A stretch of 64,000 nt of DNA. Source: Anoplolepis gracilipes. Its lineage: Eukaryota; Arthropoda; Insecta; Hymenoptera; Formicidae. Every line of letters begins with the position of its first letter. The first letter of the stretch is position 1. The notes under the pieces were generated by a model that was not told the DNA's origin, ran no database searches, and saw only the letters and a list, made by a program, of their open reading frames with translations. Position numbers and translations under genes: made by a program. Of the stretch, positions 59,401 to 64,000 are shown one piece after another. The DNA lies in assembly GCF_047496725.1 (NCBI RefSeq), contig NC_132970.1:10959001-11023000 (forward strand). The letters are read 5' to 3'.

Positions 59401-62400
59401 ATCGATCGAGAATGCTCACTTATAATATAATGAAGAAAAATCAGATAAAACCTTTTGTAAAAATGTACTGCGTGAAAATAAATGTGATAGACAGAGAATA
59501 CCATCCATTATATTATATTCGCGCGGCATAAAATATCGATTAAAATTATTACTTTTACATTTTCGTATTAGAAAAAGGTTTCTTAACTTTTTGTCGAATT
59601 GCCGATAATGTTGTTTAAGTAGAAGTTTCAAATTTGTATATCCTGATATTACAAAACAAGGAGAATAATTTATGCTAAATAGATTTATTTGTATTTTTAT
59701 TGTTTCATCTATATTTTTAATTGTCCGTATTTTTATATGCTCGTGTATCAAAGTCTCGAAGATGTCAGAGTTAAGTATGTAATAAATTGATTCCAACAAC
59801 TGACGTTTTGCGAGCAATCTTCTACTTGTTTATCAGAAACTGCTGAGACTACGCTTTACGGTGGGATAAGACACTGACTGTAAAGGATGGGCACTGATTA
59901 CTGCCAGACTTCCCCTTAATGATGAAGGATGGCCCGAGGAGCTTGTCTATATATCTAATCTTTGAACGCAACTACAGTCAAGCATATTGCATTGCGTATG
60001 AAATTAGATGAAAAGTAATGTTTCGGAAACGCACGTATTTCGCTCGATTTGTTTCTTCAAATTTTTGACGTTTGAAGAGAAAAGAGACAAATTAATTTTC
60101 ATGTTTATTTTGTCTATAAAAGATTCGAAACTCATTATAATTATAATACAAATTATAATAATTATAATAATTATAATACAAATGCTTATCGATGAACGCG
60201 TGTCGATAGTGTTGAAAGCATTAACTGGGCTTTTCTAATGTCATTAAAGATAACGACTAAGTTAATCGCCGAGGCAATCATATTATCGAGAGTAGTGTAT
60301 TAAATACATACATACATGTATAATACACGTTAGAGATTACAAGTAATGTAATCAATAAAAGATAATACATATCGATTTTCTTATAATTTTGTTCGTACTT
60401 GAAAACTATTTATCTAATCTCCAAGTTACAATCTCCAAATTGTAATCTGTTCTCCAAGTTAATAAGATTAATTAGTCTTTTATGATCACCGCTAATACAA
60501 ATGTACCACGCCCATGTAATGTTTAGCTAATATAACCTTTAATTAATCATAAGTAGCAACAGTAAAACTGAAAGCGTATTGGTTAGAGTTTGTAATATTA
60601 TATTATACTGAAATTGAGAGAGCGTAATATGTTAATTAAATATTAGAATACGCTATTAACAAAGATTACAACACAAATTACAGGCTAATTCGAATTAATT
60701 AGCAAACAATAACATTAAATTATTTCATTTAAATGTAATGCAAGGAATAATTTCGGAAATTGATAGATACACAAAACATAAGATAATTACATTAGAGAGA
60801 AATTACGTCCTTTATATAATTTCCTCTCTCCTTTCCTTGCTTCCCCACTCTCTTATTTGATAATAAATTAAAAGAAATTACGTTATTCTCGACAATATAT
60901 ACACCAATGTGTTTATCTGATTTGCGCACCCTCTGCAATATATGTACGATCATGTAGCATAAGCCATAAAGTGCCGACACAGTTATGTACTATGTGAATA
61001 TAACATTAGACATGTATATCAGTTCGGTGCTTGGTATCTGCTCCCTATACAGAGGTTTACTTAACCATTAATGTTAATTAGTTCGTTGCAGTGAGAATAT
61101 AAATTGCATGATTATTCCTTCCAACACTTTTTCATAGAATCGAATAAATTTAGCATATCGAAAATTATGCAGTCAATTTTTAGTCTGCCATTACATATTG
61201 ATGAATCATTTATCCATAAAAAATTACCTTTTTAAAAAAAGCAAAAAAAAAAGACGCGAAAGATCTATGCCAGTTGTCAAAAAGTGTTACATATATTTAC
61301 AAAAGAATGTTATTTTAACTGCAAAAGTAATGATATCAAAAAATTGCACTAAGTGAAAATAAAAATATTTTAATCAAAAAAGTTATACAAAGTAATTGTT
61401 TTAATCTCCTGAAAAGTTAAAAGAAAGTTTAAAAAAAGATAATACAAATATTAAAATATACAAAAGTAAAAATTAATAAAAAAAATTAAAAATTAGAAAT
61501 TAATAACAAAAATTAAAAAATATTTACAAAAGTTGAAAATGCAAATAAAAAAATTAAATTTTAATTAAAAAACTTAACACTGTTACTACACAATATTCCA
61601 AAATATAAAAACATATGCTAAAATTAATGTAATCTTTAATATATTTATCTAAGTTGCAGTTATTGAGGTAATTAAGTTAAATATAGTTCTAACTTAAATT
61701 TAGTATTTATTGGTTCATAATGTACAATATATATTATGCATATATATTTTATATCTGATTATTATCAGAATATAATTATATTATTATTATAGTTATATTA
61801 TTATATTAATACATATAATTTATATTAATATTATTATATTAATTATTTCTATTAAAAATTCAAACATTGTGCTTATTGAATATATACTTATATTCATATT
61901 TACTATATTGCTTTACTACATTCTCGTGATAAAAGAAAGAAAAATGTATATACGAGATACTACAGTGAACAGTGGAAAACGTTGAAAAACGCGGTATGAG
62001 TTTCTGCAAAACATAAAACCAAAGTATAAAAATATATAATTTCGGTGAAAATGAGCGGTCGCTCTGCTTCTCCCCTTTCCCGTCTCCATCATTCCCTCTT
62101 AAAAATATAAATAAAAGAAGACTTTTATTGTTTACAGCTATCATTTCTCCATTAGAAAATATTTGCTGAAAAATCTCGCTTTTCAGCAGAAAAACTGCAT
62201 TTTCACAAGGCTGCATTTTGGACAATTTTAAGCTTCATATTTGAGTTTAGCAAGCCGAAAAATATAAAGATAAACCGATTTCATTTCCCTTACAGGCAAA
62301 TTTTGGCTCTAAATTGTTCTTGTCACATTGCAACTTTGTACCGTAATATGTCATGCATGTAACGCAAAAATAAAGAGGCTTTCTTTTAATTTAAATTCAA

Positions 62401-62640
62401 ACTATCGATAAATCTAATAAAAATTTGATGCAGTTCAGCGGTTATTGCGATCTGATAATCTCAATAATTCTTAACTAATCGGTTCGCATAATGATATATA
62501 AGATATCTCTTGCTCTTTTACTTCGCAGTTCTTAGCGTAAGATCGTGTTTCTTGATCGGCATGCTTTGATAATTTTCGAGAATTTATGTAACCGATAAAA
62601 TGTGAATAAACTCTGAAAACAATTTTATATCTTGAATCTT
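59401..62640. other. AT-rich non-coding stretch
   Basis: The minus-strand frame 59416-59817 (133 codons) is the longest in AT-rich DNA here. It is rich in Ile, Asn, Lys and Leu, lacks any recognisable motif, and a frame of this length is expected about once by chance in the window. ATAATT repeats lie at 60136-60180 and a very AT-rich run at 61430-61860. The minus frame at 61860-62225 is likewise featureless. Confidence 0.5.
60136..60180. repeat. Imperfect (TTATAA) repeat
   Basis: Repeated TTATAATAA and TTATAATACAAA units. Confidence 0.85.
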
Positions 62641-63190
62641 ATATCTTCTTTGCAATAGTCGATTCAATTTAATTAGTCGAGTTTTAGCATCCGCCGTTTC
62701 GAATATCAGTAGCGTTTCTGGTCGTTTGGCGGATCCTAGTAATATAACGGCTTTCTCTCGGAGGCTACCTCGTCCACAAGCACTAGCGGCTGTATATTCG
62801 CAGATAAGACGGAAACACTGGAATTGTATATATCGATCCCTCTGCCGATAAGGATATCCACCAGCTTCTGTGCTCAGCTTACGATCTGCCGCTGTTCACG
62901 CTATAGCCTGAGATAGAGCGAAAATCCGGACTCCGGGTTTTGTTCTCGTCTCCGACATCGATCGTACCTTGTGCTTCGACCTGATCCTTTATCCAGCAAG
63001 GGAAAGGATCTAGTAAGGGCAAGCTCCCTTCCTTCAGCTCTTTTCAGTGTTGTCTTTCCTCGGTCATCCATCCTCGTACGCATTTAGAGCCCACTGCTGC
63101 CAGAATTCATCACGACTTTCCATAAACTTTCCAGAGCAAACTTTACACATTAGTGATGGTTCTCACTGAAGAGAGAGAGAGAGGGAAGAG
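62641..63190. other. CpG-richer block, possible regulatory DNA
   Basis: Repeat-free, balanced sequence ending in a short GA repeat (63169-63184). A small hairpin GATCCTTT/AAAGGATC lies at 62983-63010. The minus frame 62901-63083 has no features. Confidence 0.45.
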
Positions 63191-64000
63191 AGGCAAGGAG
63201 GATCTATTTTAATTATTAATGTTAAGCATTAATGGGTGTGTATTGTTAAATGAAATATGTAATAATACATTAGATAATATTTTTTCCGTAATATGTCATT
63301 TAAAACTTTTGTCATAATTGTTGTTATTAAAAATTTTTTTCATTATATATCAAGCATAAGACGAAATACAGTAACAACTCTTCTCATTTTCAGATGTGCA
63401 CTATTATTTCTATATTTTGTGCATATATTTTACTGTGTATTCGAAACACACTTTCAAAAATGATCTTGATTCGTTTATTATTAGCTCTTGTTTGCTTTGC
63501 TAAATTATTAATCTTTTCAAAACGCGGACTCTAACCGTTTATGGAATACGACGTATTTCAGCAAGAATCGCTCGAGAAATTTTGAATCGGACGTACAGCA
63601 GGGAATATAATGAACACAATTTATCGACAGGCTCAGAGTCTGAAGCTGATGGCGTGTTAACCTAAATTACGTTGATCAAGACTAACGCGGTGGCCACAAC
63701 GGTGGAACAACGGTGGATAATGTTTTGCCTTAAATGTATGTATTGTTACATTGTTCTGCCTTATCGCATATCAATGCAATTATAACTGCGGAAGCTAGAA
63801 ATTACGAGAGATTTATTAAAATAACAATAAACAGACAAAGATGATATCCAAGGTATAGAAATTATAAGTTCCATCTCCAATTTCTATGCGTCATTTACAA
63901 TATATTATGTGTCAGGATGTATGATTAACTGCACTAAATTTTTAAGCGTCTCCATAAAGTGGAACATAAATAGGATTTCTAAAAAATCATGTCTCCCCCT
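63191..64000. other. Non-coding stretch to the window end
   Basis: AT-rich, with a CpG patch near 63510-63720. Nothing recognised. Confidence 0.55.

Noticed and set aside
59416..59817. 133-codon minus-strand frame
   Set aside because: Composition is that of random AT-rich DNA, no motif is seen, and a rough estimate gives about one such frame by chance in the window.

Overview
This is a gene-poor stretch of a eukaryotic nuclear genome. The background is AT-rich, microsatellites are dense, short non-autonomous DNA transposons and foldback palindromes are common, and AT-rich stretches alternate with GC- and CpG-richer blocks of a few hundred bases. That texture, the Tc1/mariner-type remnant and the TA-flanked short elements fit an insect, most likely a hymenopteran such as an ant. 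The placement is an inference from texture; no diagnostic gene was recognised. I found no complete conserved protein-coding gene, no convincing functional tRNA, rRNA or other RNA gene, and no CRISPR array.

Layout. 1-6400: AT-rich, with an AC repeat (222-273), a perfect-looking hairpin (701-790) and a pyrimidine-rich block (3590-4260). 6400-7400: mobile-element cluster with a TA-flanked MITE (6603-6934) and two inverted tRNA-like SINE fragments (7085-7164 and 7258-7325). 7400-15400: AT-rich with short CpG-richer islands, a 117-bp AC repeat and a foldback at 10881-11116. 15407-16134: a larger relative of the first MITE with a nested palindrome. 16525-17390: long purine-rich strand. 19100-33000: many CpG-richer islands that look like regulatory or conserved non-coding sequence of a large intron or intergenic interval, broken by CT/GA, TA and A/T tracts. 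33000-40300: AT-rich, with a 360-bp palindrome centred on a TA repeat (35141-35499) and a local duplication (36852-37040). 40300-44500: a G-quadruplex-type tract and two plus-strand ATG-plus-donor segments that could be first exons (40721-40861 and 44310-44439). 46700-54000: the most CpG-rich part, with an unrecognised 123-codon reading frame followed by AATAAA (51313-51684). 54169-54698 and 56212-58121: two spectacular foldback elements. 58100-64000: AT-rich, with one CpG-richer block at 62640-63150.

The best-supported biology is transposon biology. The 1.9-kb element at 56212-58121 is a near-palindrome whose single-copy loop encodes the decayed C-terminal part of a Tc1-like transposase. The outermost part of that C-terminus is repeated on the other strand in the opposite arm, and each arm also contains a tandem duplication of about 327 bp. 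The 530-bp element at 54169-54698 is an almost complete foldback with a TAA target-site duplication. All plus-strand candidate exons end at consensus-like donor sites, so the window could lie in the 5' region or first introns of a gene that continues to the right. That is speculation until transcript data are seen.
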